Below, one piece after another: positions 32,857-43,998 of a stretch of 64,000 nucleotides of DNA (position 1 is the first letter of the stretch; the number at the start of each line of letters is the position of its first letter). The DNA is taken from positions 372,001 to 436,000 of the forward strand of contig JAZGUH010000376.1 of assembly GCA_037893225.1 (NCBI GenBank), in the 5' to 3' direction. The notes under the pieces were generated by a model. The model did no database searches and was not told the DNA's origin. It saw only the letters and a program-made list of their open reading frames with translations. This DNA is from Hippasteria phrygiana (Eukaryota > Echinodermata > Asteroidea > Valvatida > Goniasteridae). Position numbers and translations under genes: made by a program.

Positions 32857-34187
32857 TAACCGGAGGCCTCTATGACAAATATATGGCGACAGCTGAACTT
32901 CTCTGACATTGAAGTTTGTCTTTATAAGGCAAACACATACCGGTACATACATGTACATGTTTTTAGGCATGTTTTCCTTTGAACATTTTTGAAACCCTTT
33001 TTTTTTATTCACAATTTTTCCAATAATGTTGAAAACTTATGAAATTGTTGTAATATTCAGACTGGTTATTTAAAAAAGTTAACCCAATTTCCCTTAAGGG
33101 GGAGGTTGTTCCACATCCCCGTCCCCCTCCTAGGAATATGGACTGGGACTGTACGTGTTCAAATGTACTGCTGGAAATGAGTCCAGGGGAAAGAGTTAAC
33201 TTTTCCAGGCCTATTTGACTAAAAGCTTGGCAAATTGAAGTGGGATGTATGTGTAGAACATTTTTAAAAGACAACATTTTCTGGGATGTCAGGACCATCA
33301 GGGCAATATCTTGAGAAATGGGATTCAGGGTTCTCTGCCAAACCTGCGACTGTTTGCATGCTTTAAAAAAAGACAGGATATAATGCGGCATTGATGATTT
33401 ATCATGACATTGTGGTGGTATGCCACTGGACAAAGTAAATGTCCATCTATATGCATTCCAGCTCTAAGGAGCAATTTGGCTAACGGGATATTTTTCACAA
33501 AGGCCAGCTTGGTCAGCATCAACGGTTTAATGGATCTGTCAAGTTGTGCTCAGTTTTTTTATATTGGGGAATGAAAGTATTGTTTATGGCATGAGGGGAG
33601 GTCTGACAGAACCTGAAGGACAAGATGTCTTTCAAAGGAACTACATGTACATGTACTAGATTGTTTTACTAAATTAGTGCATTAAAAGTGGTGAAGGTGT
33701 GTTGGTCACTTCAGCAGGGTTTAATGCTCAAACAAAGGTCACAACGCATCCGGAGTTGGCCAAGTCTAGCTGAACTTGCAATGATGGGTTCAGGCATGAC
33801 TCCAAGACTATTATGACAGTAAAAAACAAAGTACTTTTGGAGTCCAGAATCAAGTCTACATGGAAGTAGAATGAATTTTGAGTCTACTTTTCTTCCTCAC
33901 TGTTTTGACCTTGCACATCTATCTGTACTTGGCACTGATAAGTTGGTGGTTCACGGTTCACGTGTTGGTTCTGTTAAAACTTTTTTGTTTTCTCACAAGT
34001 CTAAGCACTGTGTCAGCTGAAAATAGATTCACCAAGTGTAAACAAGTTTTGTTGTATTAATAATGTTTCCTTTTAGGCAAAATCAAAGAATATCATTTCC
34101 AGAAAAAAAGGAGGAGGCCATTTTCCCCGCTTATTTTTTTAGATCATGCCAGGCAGTATCTTTCAAGATGGCCAGTGCCAACCTCAT
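32857..34187. other. Right flank of element within unit 1, no gene recognised
   Basis: A 142-codon minus ORF at 33005-33433 has no recognisable domain. Another minus frame near 33080-33110 gives WNNLPLKGNW, faintly like the WNNLP motif at LINE ORF2 ends, but too little surrounds it to call. Repeated exactly at 36811-38141. Confidence 0.4.
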
Positions 34188-34629
34188 TGGCCGGGTTGGA
34201 GGGTTGGAGGGTTGGAGAAGGCTAGAGAAGGCTAGAGAAGGCTAGAGTACAATGATTTACTTACATTTCTTTTTCAGCATGGGGGATGGGGCATTTCTGT
34301 ATGTTTGATGGAAGGGACTCATGCATAGTAGTATGGTAATTGCCGGTTCTATGTCATTTCATGTTTTTTCACTTTTCTCTCTAATTTTGCTGTGGGTACA
34401 TACGTCAAATTTTTTAGAAACAAAATAGCCCAAAAAATCACCCAAAATTTTGCTGGGGTACTACACACCAAAATTAGCACAAAATCAAGAAAATAAAAAG
34501 TATTTTCCATATCCCACAAGCGTACTAAATCTCCGGGGCGCCCGGGCTCTGCTCCTAAAATAACATACGGCAACAAAAAAATTTTTTTTTTTATTTTTTT
34601 TTTAAATATTATATTATGTTACTATAAAG

Positions 34630-35712
34630 ATGGAAACACAACCCATGATTCGAGGATACAATAGATGGAACAAAATATCTTTAAAAAGATATATCGATAA
34701 GTATAACTTACCTTTAGGAACACCAACAGGACGCTATAATACGTATATCAGGCGAGATTATATTCGAGCTATAAAAGAAGAAGAATCTAAAGCTTCGTTA
34801 GCGCAACTCGCGCACGATAAAAATATTCGGGTCGTCTCAACGGGTAGAAATGGTCGAGTGATAAAAAAAGATTACATCGAAGCTATAAAAAGATTTAAGG
34901 AGCAAAATACTTTTCGAGAAGCAGACTTTCGAGAGACTAGAAGATTTGAAAACAGTTATCGAAATTTGGAACTGATTCCGAGTCTGTTTATCGACGATCC
35001 GGAGCAATTTTACAACACCCATACGTCGATGATCAAAAACAAAATCGTAGCTGAATTAATAAAAATAAAAACGATGAAACTACAGATCGCTATTAAAATA
35101 AAGTATGTAAAAAAATCAGGTATTAAGACTACAACACAAACCGCTATTCATTTTAGTTACCAAAATCGAGTATTAAACAAGAGTGAGATAGCTACGACTA
35201 TCGGGAAACAATATGAAACTATATTATCTCAGATAGATAAATTTACGAATAAAGGAAGTGGTTGGACTATAGATAAAATAGTCGCGTTTTACATAAACAT
35301 AAACAGAGTTAAGCCTCTGGTAGGCGCTTCTTACGTAAAACTACCCGAATATATAACTAACAAACACGCAACATTTAATATCAAAAACGAAGATCAAGAG
35401 TGTATAAGATGGTGTTTAAGAGCCGCCCTAGGTATATATACCGATAGAGTTAAAAACCAATTAGCAACAAACCCAAAGTACCAATTTCGCGGAAATAATC
35501 CATCTACTTATAAAACCGATGATGGATTAAATTTTAAGGACATAGACTTCCCCACACCCATAAATCAGATACCGAGAATAGAAAGACAAAACGATATAAG
35601 TTTGTTCACGTTGTTAAGTAAGTCAGTCGGTTGGTTGGCAGAGCACGTGTGGACATTATTGGTAGGTGTTGGTACTTTGATACTAGTATACATGCAAAAA
35701 AATTTAAAATAA
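34630..35712 (+). CDS. Gene 1, copy 2: SAP/HeH-like + GSGW region + membrane anchor (360 aa)
   Basis: Amino-acid identical to the product of 30676-31758, with the same leader and the same abutting TATAAAG before the ATG. Sixteen bases separate it from gene 2 copy 2. Confidence 0.85.
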   Translation: METQPMIRGYNRWNKISLKRYIDKYNLPLGTPTGRYNTYIRRDYIRAIKEEESKASLAQLAHDKNIRVVSTGRNGRVIKKDYIEAIKRFKEQNTFREADFRETRRFENSYRNLELIPSLFIDDPEQFYNTHTSMIKNKIVAELIKIKTMKLQIAIKIKYVKKSGIKTTTQTAIHFSYQNRVLNKSEIATTIGKQYETILSQIDKFTNKGSGWTIDKIVAFYININRVKPLVGASYVKLPEYITNKHATFNIKNEDQECIRWCLRAALGIYTDRVKNQLATNPKYQFRGNNPSTYKTDDGLNFKDIDFPTPINQIPRIERQNDISLFTLLSKSVGWLAEHVWTLLVGVGTLILVYMQKNLK

Positions 35713-35728
35713 TATACGACTTTATAAA

Positions 35729-36373
35729 ATGACCGCAGAATCCGTTTACCCTAAATTGCCCGTTGATTATAGTGCACCTATAGAAACGAACGAGTCTTCA
35801 GTCTTTAGGTTAAATAAAATCGAACGAGTGCAAAAAGAGATATCTAACGAGAGAGATAAGAGAGAACGGTTGCACAAAAAGTATAATAAAATTATTACCT
35901 GTTTATCTAACGCAGAGACCGTTATAGAATGTTTAGGTGCTTTATTCGGTGTAACAGGCATAGTCGGCATTGTTGGTGTCATTAGTATACCTATAGGTGT
36001 GGTGTTAGAAGGATTAGCTATAGGATGCGTGGGTGTAAGTTTGGCATTAAAACGATTTAGTAAAAAGTTTAGAGGTAAAGCTAAGAAACACGATGAGATT
36101 AGAGTAGTAGCCGAAACAAAATTAAATACGATAAATGAATTAGTGTCTCAGGCTGTAGACGATGGCGATGTAAGTCACGAAGAATTTGCTTTGATTAACG
36201 ATGAATTAAAAAAGTTTTATGGAATGAAAGAAGCTATTAGGACACAAACTAAAGCGAGAGAAGAGTCTGTTTCTAACCAAAAAGAAATAGACGATGAGGT
36301 TAAAAAGAAAGTTGTTGAGCTTCTAGCGAAAGAAAAAAAAGATCTTATCGCAAAACTTACAACTTTAAATTAG
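35729..36373 (+). CDS. Gene 2, copy 2: coiled-coil/hydrophobic-hairpin protein (214 aa)
   Basis: Identical to the product of 31775-32419. The A8 run is at 36333-36340, same phase. Confidence 0.85.
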   Translation: MTAESVYPKLPVDYSAPIETNESSVFRLNKIERVQKEISNERDKRERLHKKYNKIITCLSNAETVIECLGALFGVTGIVGIVGVISIPIGVVLEGLAIGCVGVSLALKRFSKKFRGKAKKHDEIRVVAETKLNTINELVSQAVDDGDVSHEEFALINDELKKFYGMKEAIRTQTKAREESVSNQKEIDDEVKKKVVELLAKEKKDLIAKLTTLN

Positions 36374-36486
36374 AAATATGTAAAGAGTATGAGCGTGATT
36401 CTAACGTGAGTATAGATAAGCCTCCTAGCTACACAAGTGCTCAAGAGAGTTTAGAGACTAGGCCTAGCGCTCCTTGCAAAGAGTAG
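36340..36486 (+). CDS. -1-frame PPSY/PSAP tail, copy 2
   Basis: Same open tail as 32386-32532: PPSY at 36421-36432, PSAP at 36463-36474, stop at 36484-36486. As the copies are identical it is not independent evidence for conservation. Confidence 0.5.
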   Translation, partial: RSYRKTYNFKLEICKEYERDSNVSIDKPPSYTSAQESLETRPSAPCKE

Positions 36487-36520
36487 TTGTAGTTAGTAAC
36501 GCAGTAAATCTACATAACAC

Positions 36521-36566
36521 AAAAAAAACCTCACTTCTACTGAGTGTAGAAGTGAGGGTTTTTTTT
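36521..36566. terminator. A8-hairpin-T8, copy 2
   Basis: Identical to 32567-32612. Confidence 0.6.
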
Positions 36567-36810
36567 GCCTTATGACAAATCTTCGCCCGGGCGCCCCGGA
36601 GATTTAGTACGCTTGTGGGATATGGAAAATACTTTTTATTTTCTTGATTTTGTGCTAATTTTGGTGTGTAGTACCCCAGCAAAATTTTGGGTGATTTTTT
36701 GGGCTATTTTGTTTCTAAAAAATTTGACGTATGTACCCACAGCAAAATTAGAGAGAAAAGTGAAAAAACATGAAATGACATAGAACCGGCAATTACCATA
36801 CTACTTGCAT

Positions 36811-38141
36811 TAACCGGAGGCCTCTATGACAAATATATGGCGACAGCTGAACTTCTCTGACATTGAAGTTTGTCTTTATAAGGCAAACACATACCGGTAC
36901 ATACATGTACATGTTTTTAGGCATGTTTTCCTTTGAACATTTTTGAAACCCTTTTTTTTTATTCACAATTTTTCCAATAATGTTGAAAACTTATGAAATT
37001 GTTGTAATATTCAGACTGGTTATTTAAAAAAGTTAACCCAATTTCCCTTAAGGGGGAGGTTGTTCCACATCCCCGTCCCCCTCCTAGGAATATGGACTGG
37101 GACTGTACGTGTTCAAATGTACTGCTGGAAATGAGTCCAGGGGAAAGAGTTAACTTTTCCAGGCCTATTTGACTAAAAGCTTGGCAAATTGAAGTGGGAT
37201 GTATGTGTAGAACATTTTTAAAAGACAACATTTTCTGGGATGTCAGGACCATCAGGGCAATATCTTGAGAAATGGGATTCAGGGTTCTCTGCCAAACCTG
37301 CGACTGTTTGCATGCTTTAAAAAAAGACAGGATATAATGCGGCATTGATGATTTATCATGACATTGTGGTGGTATGCCACTGGACAAAGTAAATGTCCAT
37401 CTATATGCATTCCAGCTCTAAGGAGCAATTTGGCTAACGGGATATTTTTCACAAAGGCCAGCTTGGTCAGCATCAACGGTTTAATGGATCTGTCAAGTTG
37501 TGCTCAGTTTTTTTATATTGGGGAATGAAAGTATTGTTTATGGCATGAGGGGAGGTCTGACAGAACCTGAAGGACAAGATGTCTTTCAAAGGAACTACAT
37601 GTACATGTACTAGATTGTTTTACTAAATTAGTGCATTAAAAGTGGTGAAGGTGTGTTGGTCACTTCAGCAGGGTTTAATGCTCAAACAAAGGTCACAACG
37701 CATCCGGAGTTGGCCAAGTCTAGCTGAACTTGCAATGATGGGTTCAGGCATGACTCCAAGACTATTATGACAGTAAAAAACAAAGTACTTTTGGAGTCCA
37801 GAATCAAGTCTACATGGAAGTAGAATGAATTTTGAGTCTACTTTTCTTCCTCACTGTTTTGACCTTGCACATCTATCTGTACTTGGCACTGATAAGTTGG
37901 TGGTTCACGGTTCACGTGTTGGTTCTGTTAAAACTTTTTTGTTTTCTCACAAGTCTAAGCACTGTGTCAGCTGAAAATAGATTCACCAAGTGTAAACAAG
38001 TTTTGTTGTATTAATAATGTTTCCTTTTAGGCAAAATCAAAGAATATCATTTCCAGAAAAAAAGGAGGAGGCCATTTTCCCCGCTTATTTTTTTAGATCA
38101 TGCCAGGCAGTATCTTTCAAGATGGCCAGTGCCAACCTCAT
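36811..38141. other. Right flank of element within unit 2, no gene recognised
   Basis: Identical to 32857-34187. Confidence 0.4.
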
Positions 38142-38645
38142 TGTTTCAAGATTTTCTCTGACATTCAAACTGCAATGGATTTACTGGGAATTTTCTCTTT
38201 TCCCTTAATATATTTGATCGTTTTGGTGAGAAATTATAAAAAACATACTACTCAAAACAAAAACAACTTCAACTGCAAAAAGGAAGCAGGCGGGATGCTA
38301 GTTTTTTTTATGTTGCCTTAAGTGTACAGAAATATGACGGACCATGCCGGGAATTGGTATTTTACAGACCAATAAAACCAAGATTTCTAGCAGCCTGAAA
38401 CTAAATGGAATTTTGAGCCAAAAATGTGAGTCCTTCCAGCAGAAAATTCAGGATAAAGCCAGTGAGTGAAGGATGTGAAATTCAGTAGTGTGGCACTTGG
38501 CCTAAAAACTGCCTGAACACTTTTTTGGGGTGCCAGCTGTTTGCCATGGTTGTCCAGTCAGTGTACAAACACCTCATCTTCGTTTGGTCTTAAAAATGTG
38601 CATTGGTGAACACACCCCACCTGTGATTCTGGTGAAGACTAGAGT
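38142..38645. other. No gene recognised
   Basis: Unique AT-rich DNA. Confidence 0.4.
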
Positions 38646-39109
38646 TAAAGGTAGTGTACATGATTGGTCATTGTTGCAATTTTCAGAAATGGGCGGATTT
38701 GGGGGTTAGTATTTTATAGGAAATATCGTTCCTGGTCAAAGTTTTGCATTGTTGGATGGGGAAAAAAACAAGAGAAAAACAGCGCTCGTTTTCAAACGTC
38801 GGGCGGATGACAGCCTTTAGTCAAGGCGCGCGTGGCTACCTGGACGCGTTATGATGCGCCTCGAATGCCAGCATGTCCGGGATGCGCCACTCATCCGGGT
38901 AGCCACGCACGCCTTGACTAGAGGCTACGGCACGGCAGTTTTCCAACGATTTCCAGCTGGAAATCGTTGGAAAATGACAGCACACCTGGTGCCATAATTT
39001 TACAGGATAATTGAGACTACTATAGTATTAACTTAGAGTCTAGTAAGGTATTTCGTAATAATTAAGTAAAAAAATATTGAGGATTACCAATCGTGTACAC
39101 TACCTTTAA
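38646..39109. mobile_element. AAAGGTAGTGTACA-family MITE, copy 1
   Basis: Ends TTAAAGGTAGTGTACATGAT and ATCGTGTACACTACCTTTAA. The GC-rich interior holds GGCGCGCGTGGCTACC and its inverse, plus a perfect 36-bp palindrome at 38939-38974 centred on CAGCTG. Copies at 40081, 55987 and 57884; diverged ones at 6653 and 51295. Confidence 0.8.
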
Positions 39110-39537
39110 GCATGGAATCTGTGCAGGGCTTTGGTGTTTTGGGATATGAAAACACATCGGCAGCCTGAAGCAACAAAACTTTCTGTAAAGGGTCTATGCT
39201 GTAATCACTACAGTTTATCCCAGCAGACTCATGGTTGACCAGTGAGAGAACTGTTTTTCACACACCTGTACCTGCTTTCTAACATAAAAGTTAGAAGCAT
39301 TCATTCAAAAGCTGGAATTCCCATTCTTGATTTCTTGTTATTTTCCCCCCATGGGCCTACACATCCACAAGACTATACATGTATTAACAAGGCTGGAGGA
39401 AAAATAGTCTGGCACTTCACCTAGAAGTATGCAGTGTGGTATTCCATAGCTTGCAAGGATCTAGATACATCAGCAGAATGTCAGCAGGCTATTGCTTGTG
39501 TTTATCTTGTAGGGATTTGACAGGCCCCACCAAATGA
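39110..39537. other. No gene recognised
   Basis: Unique DNA. Confidence 0.4.
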
Positions 39538-39740
39538 GTGAAAGTTACATTATGGCATTCTGTGTCACAAGCAGAAACAATTTTTAGGATTTTCACATGT
39601 TTAAATTTAAAAAGCTGCATTCTATTATCCCATAGTTTTAAAAGTGAATCCAATTTCACTAACTTTAAACTTCAATTTCTCAACACAAGGGGTCAAGACT
39701 CTGACAGCTTCGGAAGGTTATAGCAGAGCCCATATATGAG
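39538..39740 (+). repeat. Dispersed repeat shared with 59022-59290
   Basis: GGTCAAGACTCTGAC(A/G)GCTTCG and flanking phrases (CATTCTGTGT(C/T)ACAAGCAG) match in order, with indels. Confidence 0.6.
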
Positions 39741-40080
39741 CATGTGTATGTTATGTCACAGTGTGAACATAACGTTGAAGACAAAAACGAAAGACAGAAT
39801 AGAGGAGCAATTTCACTATCTTACTAAGTCTATTTCATCCTCACTAAATGCAACCAAGTTCTATCGAATGTCTTAATTTCTCTGTATGTTTCTTTTGTCT
39901 GATTGTCCAAACTGATCATTACTGGCTTTGCTGCCAGGCCCCTTGTTTTGAACTTTAAAAACTATGTAAGGCTCATCACCTCCTGCCTGTTCCGGCCTGA
40001 TCAGCATTACCATAGGCCACTGCAATATGGCTGCAGCATAATTTTGGTGTAAGTTTAGTTTAGGTATGTGGGTGCTCGGA
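39741..40080. other. No gene recognised
   Basis: Unique DNA. Confidence 0.4.
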
Positions 40081-40569
40081 TTAAAAGGCAGTGTACATGA
40101 TTGGTCATTGTTGCAATTTTCAGAAATGGGCGGATTTGGGGGTTAGTATTTTATAGGAAATATCGTTCCACTGACCTGTTCAAAGTTTTGTATTGTTGGA
40201 TGGCGAAAAAACGAGAGAAAATTGGCGCTCGTTTTCAACCGTCGGGCGGATGATAGCCTTTAGTCAAGGCGCGCGTGGCTATGGGGGAATGACGCGCCCC
40301 GGATATGCCATGGCGCCATCATGTCCGGGACGCGCCACTCGTCCCGGGTAGCCACACGCGGCTTGACTAACGGCTACAGGGCAGTTTTCCCAAAGATTTC
40401 CAGCTGGAAATCGTTGGAAAACGATATATATTTCACCTTTTCTTGACAACGACAGCACACCTAGTGCCATCATTGAGATTGAGACTATTAACTTACAGTC
40501 TAGTAAGGTATTTCGTAATAATTCAGTAAAAAAAATATGGAGGATTACCAATCGTGTACACTACTTTAA
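40081..40569. mobile_element. AAAGGTAGTGTACA-family MITE, copy 2
   Basis: Starts TTAAAAGGCAGTGTACATGA and ends ATCGTGTACACTACTTTAA. Collinear with 38646-39109; the central palindrome has decayed on one side (CCCAAAGATTTCCAGCTGG). Confidence 0.8.
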
Positions 40570-42462
40570 CTAAAAGAAATGACTAGTGGAACAGAAATTG
40601 ACCCCAAGTTATTAGCTAAGAGGGTCAATTACAACACATGAGTACACTGGCCATATGGTCACAGCCCAAAAGCATCAATAAAACTGACCAGTTTGACTGA
40701 CCAACATTATTACTGCTGGACTTTGAGTCCATTATATATGGTGAGTCCAAAAATTGCCTTGCAAACTAGCCAGGTTGACACCCTTCCAAAGAATGCAGAG
40801 CCACATGTGAAGCAAATTGCCTCTTAGTTGGACTCATTAAACCCATTAATGTAATTATTTAGCACTTTATTGCTTATCTGAGGTGAGGCACAGTATACAT
40901 ACATACACACACTGTACACACATGTACCTCTGTGGACACTGATTTAGGATGTGGCCCAAGTCCATTGGAAAGTATGCACAAAAACTTACCGGCAAATTTA
41001 TTTTAAAAACTATATGTAATCCCATCAGTTAATATATATCCGTAAGGGTGGTAAGGTTGGCAATTCAAAATGTCACCAACCTCTACCTTTGATCGCAACT
41101 CTTTGCCTAGAGTGGCTTTAACCCTAACCCTAACCCTGCCTGCTGAATCCATCAATATCAATACAAATTTCCACACACCCTGGGGTGTTAGGGTTTTAAT
41201 TTAACCTTTTGTAGGCTGAATAAAAAAAATAGAATACGAAACACTTTTTAAAAAGTATGTTGTGAAAGCAACCAGATTTCATGGCATCAGTGGATTAAAT
41301 TGTTTGCTGAAGAAGGGGTTGGGACTGTCTTGGACTTCAAGGGTAGTGAATGACGAGTAAAATAACAGGGATAGACTTGAAGAGAACTGCAAGTACATTG
41401 AGTTTCCATAAAATATGTTCTAAAAAAAATAGAATCAGTTGGAGGGGGAGGAGTCTTGTAAATTGGAAGGTTGTACAATTTACAGTACACAATGTCAATC
41501 TCGGCGATCAGCTGGCCCACCACGTAGGCTATCATGGCCAGCTGGGTGGGGAAACCTTACATTTTGTGGAGAGTCCCACCACAATATAGTATGAAAAAAG
41601 TTCTCTTACATCAGCTTTCATGGTTCTTATCTTGTTATTCTGGATTTTGCCGTGAAATCAGTACTAGGGAAGCTCTCTTGAAAAAAAAAATTCCTAAAAA
41701 GGAAATAGTTGTTTTCCAATCTCCACAAATGGGCCAATTTAATTGGTGATGTCCTTAGGCTGACAAGAAGAAAAGATCACCAACTGTGCACCAACTGAAA
41801 ATCTTACACGCACTCACCATGCATGACATGATGTGACATGCTAGAGATACTTTGACATACTGGAAAGGGGCCGTGAGGGGCCCACTTTGGACACCTTCAC
41901 ATTTTCATGGACCCTCTACTTCTACATGCCTGGCATGTTTCAACATGGGTCCTTCAACACTTGGCAACATCACCACTTCAAAAATTTCCCAAAATAGCTG
42001 AGAGCTGTTGTGGATGTTTTTCTTCCTCTTTTTCCAGCCCTTCATCATGTGCAGGTGCATAATTACCGGTATGCATGTTCCTGTTAGCAGTAAAGGCTGC
42101 CTGCATGCTCAAAACATTCACCACGTGCCCTCTATGGTATGGCTATAAAAGTATCCTTGAAAAAAGGTCACTGAACATGCCAGGCATGTTACCAGGGCAA
42201 TGACTATAGCAAGAAGCAGAAAATATTAGGGATGATTTCATGAGCAAAACAAATTCCAATTTAGCTACTACTGAACCATTTTGAAAGCCATGCCATATGA
42301 AAGCATATTTTCACCATGCATGTGCACATTATTTTTAATAATGTATATGTATAGGCTGGCATGCAGAAAACTGAAAACCGACTGTAAGCACCCCACATGA
42401 TTATGGTTATTGTATAAATGTATAATGTGCACAAAACCATCAACATGGTACTCGAGGTGATA
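40570..42462. other. No gene; short interstitial telomere-like repeat
   Basis: TAACCCTAACCCTAACCCTG near 41119-41138 is three telomere-type units. A LINE-free, AT-rich region otherwise; short ORFs without domains. Confidence 0.45.
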
Positions 42463-42754
42463 CACATCCGCATCCGTGTTCATCAATTAAAGGGACACTG
42501 CATCTTAGATGCACCGGAAGACTGCAACAGGCATATTCCCAATAACTGTGGTCACTGGTCAAACAATGATGGTCATGCACACAACACCCCTATTTTCTGA
42601 AATTCTTGATGAAAAAGCTTTTCATTGTCAAGAATTTGACCCTCAAAAGTCATAGGTTGATATTTCAGTCACATCCGCATCCATGTTCATCAATTAAAGG
42701 GACACTGCATCTTAGATGCACCGGAAGACTGCAACAGGCATATTCCCAATAACT
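42463..42754 (+). repeat. Direct repeat of 85 bp, 207 bp apart
   Basis: 42463-42547 and 42670-42754 differ by one base (CATCCGTG/CATCCATG). The unit includes TTAAAGGGACACTGCATC, which looks like a MITE end, so this may be a duplicated transposon terminus. Confidence 0.8.
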
Positions 42755-42935
42755 TGTTCAACTAAAATCATGGCTTTGTCGTACTATAACTAAAGCCTAT
42801 TCAGGAGATAATGTAATTGATCTGATACCAAAATTAAAAGCCAAACATTTAATTTCATTACAGTTCATACATAATTGCCTTGTTGCAATGGACAATATAG
42901 AAAGGACAATATAAAAAATGTACATGTACATTTAT
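42755..42935. other. No gene recognised
   Basis: Short unique spacer. Confidence 0.4.
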
Positions 42936-43134
42936 ACAACACCTGAATAAATCCCTGCCTTCTGATTGGTGGATCGTTGATCACGTGCATTGAAATATTC
43001 GTCCCAATGCACGGCGTGGCCACACCGCAAAAATAGAAGTTCTATTCAACGGTGAATAGAACTTTCATTCCACGGTCACACCATCGGTCCTGCTCTGACC
43101 AATCTGATCATGACGAGGATTATTCAGGTGTTGT
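42936..43134. mobile_element. 199-bp MITE with ACAACACCTGAATAA termini
   Basis: Perfect 15-bp TIRs at 42936-42950 and 43120-43134. An internal palindrome AAGTTCTATTCAACGG / TGAATAGAACTT lies near 43037-43064. Confidence 0.7.
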
Positions 43135-43537
43135 ACAATGTATAAAACAAATAATTAATGTTTCACATTCGTGCAAGGGTATTAGTAATTTCATTCTGTG
43201 ACGGATGGAATTTTCCATTCCACATGTCACCTTATGAAATTATTCTTACCATCACACACACAAACATTCATTATTTTTATAATATACTTAGTTTAAAATG
43301 TACAAATCCTGTCCATGTTTTGGCGCTAGGTCTGTACTGTTAAAATTAATCAAAAGCCAGCGTACATTACACGTACATGTACTATGTATATTCAATGATC
43401 CCTTGAACTTTCAGCACGCACTTATAGATTTCAGGATGAATCTTGACACAGGAAATTGCATCTAAATGAGGCTCAATAGTCGGTACATGGAAAAGGTCAT
43501 CTTGACTTGGGCAGGCAGTGAAGTGGGTTTTGCAACC
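43135..43537. other. No gene recognised
   Basis: AT-rich unique DNA. Confidence 0.4.
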
Positions 43538-43690
43538 CCCCCCCCCCCCCCCCCCCCCCGATAAAATGTGCGACATTGCAAATATCTGCGCAGAAATCTG
43601 CAATAAAATGTGCGACAACTCAGAAATCCTGCGCCGAAACGTGATGAAATGTGCGACATTGCAAATATCTGCGCAGAAATCTGCGATGTA
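43538..43690. repeat. Poly-C tract followed by a tandem repeat
   Basis: C run at about 43538-43559, then units built on ATGTGCGACATTGCAAATATC and TGCGCAGAAATCTGC repeated to about 43686, with a diverged middle unit. Confidence 0.7.
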
Positions 43691-43852
43691 TGATGTCCCT
43701 TCAGGGCCACGCTAGGATTTTATAGGAAGAAGTTTCCGAGAATTTTGTAAATTAAATGAAGACAGTAACATCAATTTCTGAAGATTCCTTGAAGTGTTGA
43801 AAAGTTCTGGAAATCAGGTCCTCATCATTGGTTTTATTTCTTTTTCTACTAT

Positions 43853-43998
43853 AGAGTACCGAAGTGATGCAACAATCAATGCAATGTTTGGAACCAGAAT
43901 ACATTCTAAACTGCATGTGTTTGGAACCAGTTGCCGCAGCAACTGACGTCAGACTTCAGTACTCTATTGGCCTGGGGGGGGGGGGGGGGGGGGGGGTG
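43853..43998. repeat. Short relative of the TAGAGTACCGAAGT family plus poly-G
   Basis: TATAGAGTACCGAAGTGATG ... CTGACGTCAGACTTCAGTACTC is an inverted-ended 120-bp element related to 10953-11255; a G run follows at about 43974-43996. Confidence 0.6.

Larger units (their letters stand above)
30234..34187. repeat. Tandem duplication unit 1 (3,954 bp)
   Basis: Repeated head-to-tail as 34188-38141; every segment compared, including all ORFs, is identical. The unit holds 139 bp of left flank (with three GGGTTGGA-like and three GAGAAGGCTA units), the whole 2,479-bp element with both TSDs, and about 1.33 kb of right flank. The junction has 2 bp (TG) of microhomology. Confidence 0.95.
34327..36805 (+). 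mobile_element. Two-gene miniature Polinton-like element, copy 2
   Basis: Identical to 30373-32851, offset 3,954 bp. TIRs are 34327-34547 and 36585-36805; TSD TGCAT at 34322-34326 and 36806-36810. Because the flanks are duplicated too, this copy arose by segmental duplication (or assembly), not by a second insertion. Confidence 0.85.
34188..38141. repeat. Tandem duplication unit 2 (3,954 bp)
   Basis: Head-to-tail copy of 30234-34187 with no difference seen. Right after 38143 the sequence departs from the unit (TTTCAAGATTTTC instead of GCCGGGTTGG). Confidence 0.95.

Noticed and set aside
33005..33433. 142-codon minus ORF in the element's right flank
   Set aside because: No domain or repeat-protein pattern. 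A WNNLP-like word in another frame is too short to call a LINE relic.
41119..41138. Telomere or chromosome end
   Set aside because: Only three TTAGGG-type units inside ordinary sequence; an interstitial match of this length is common.
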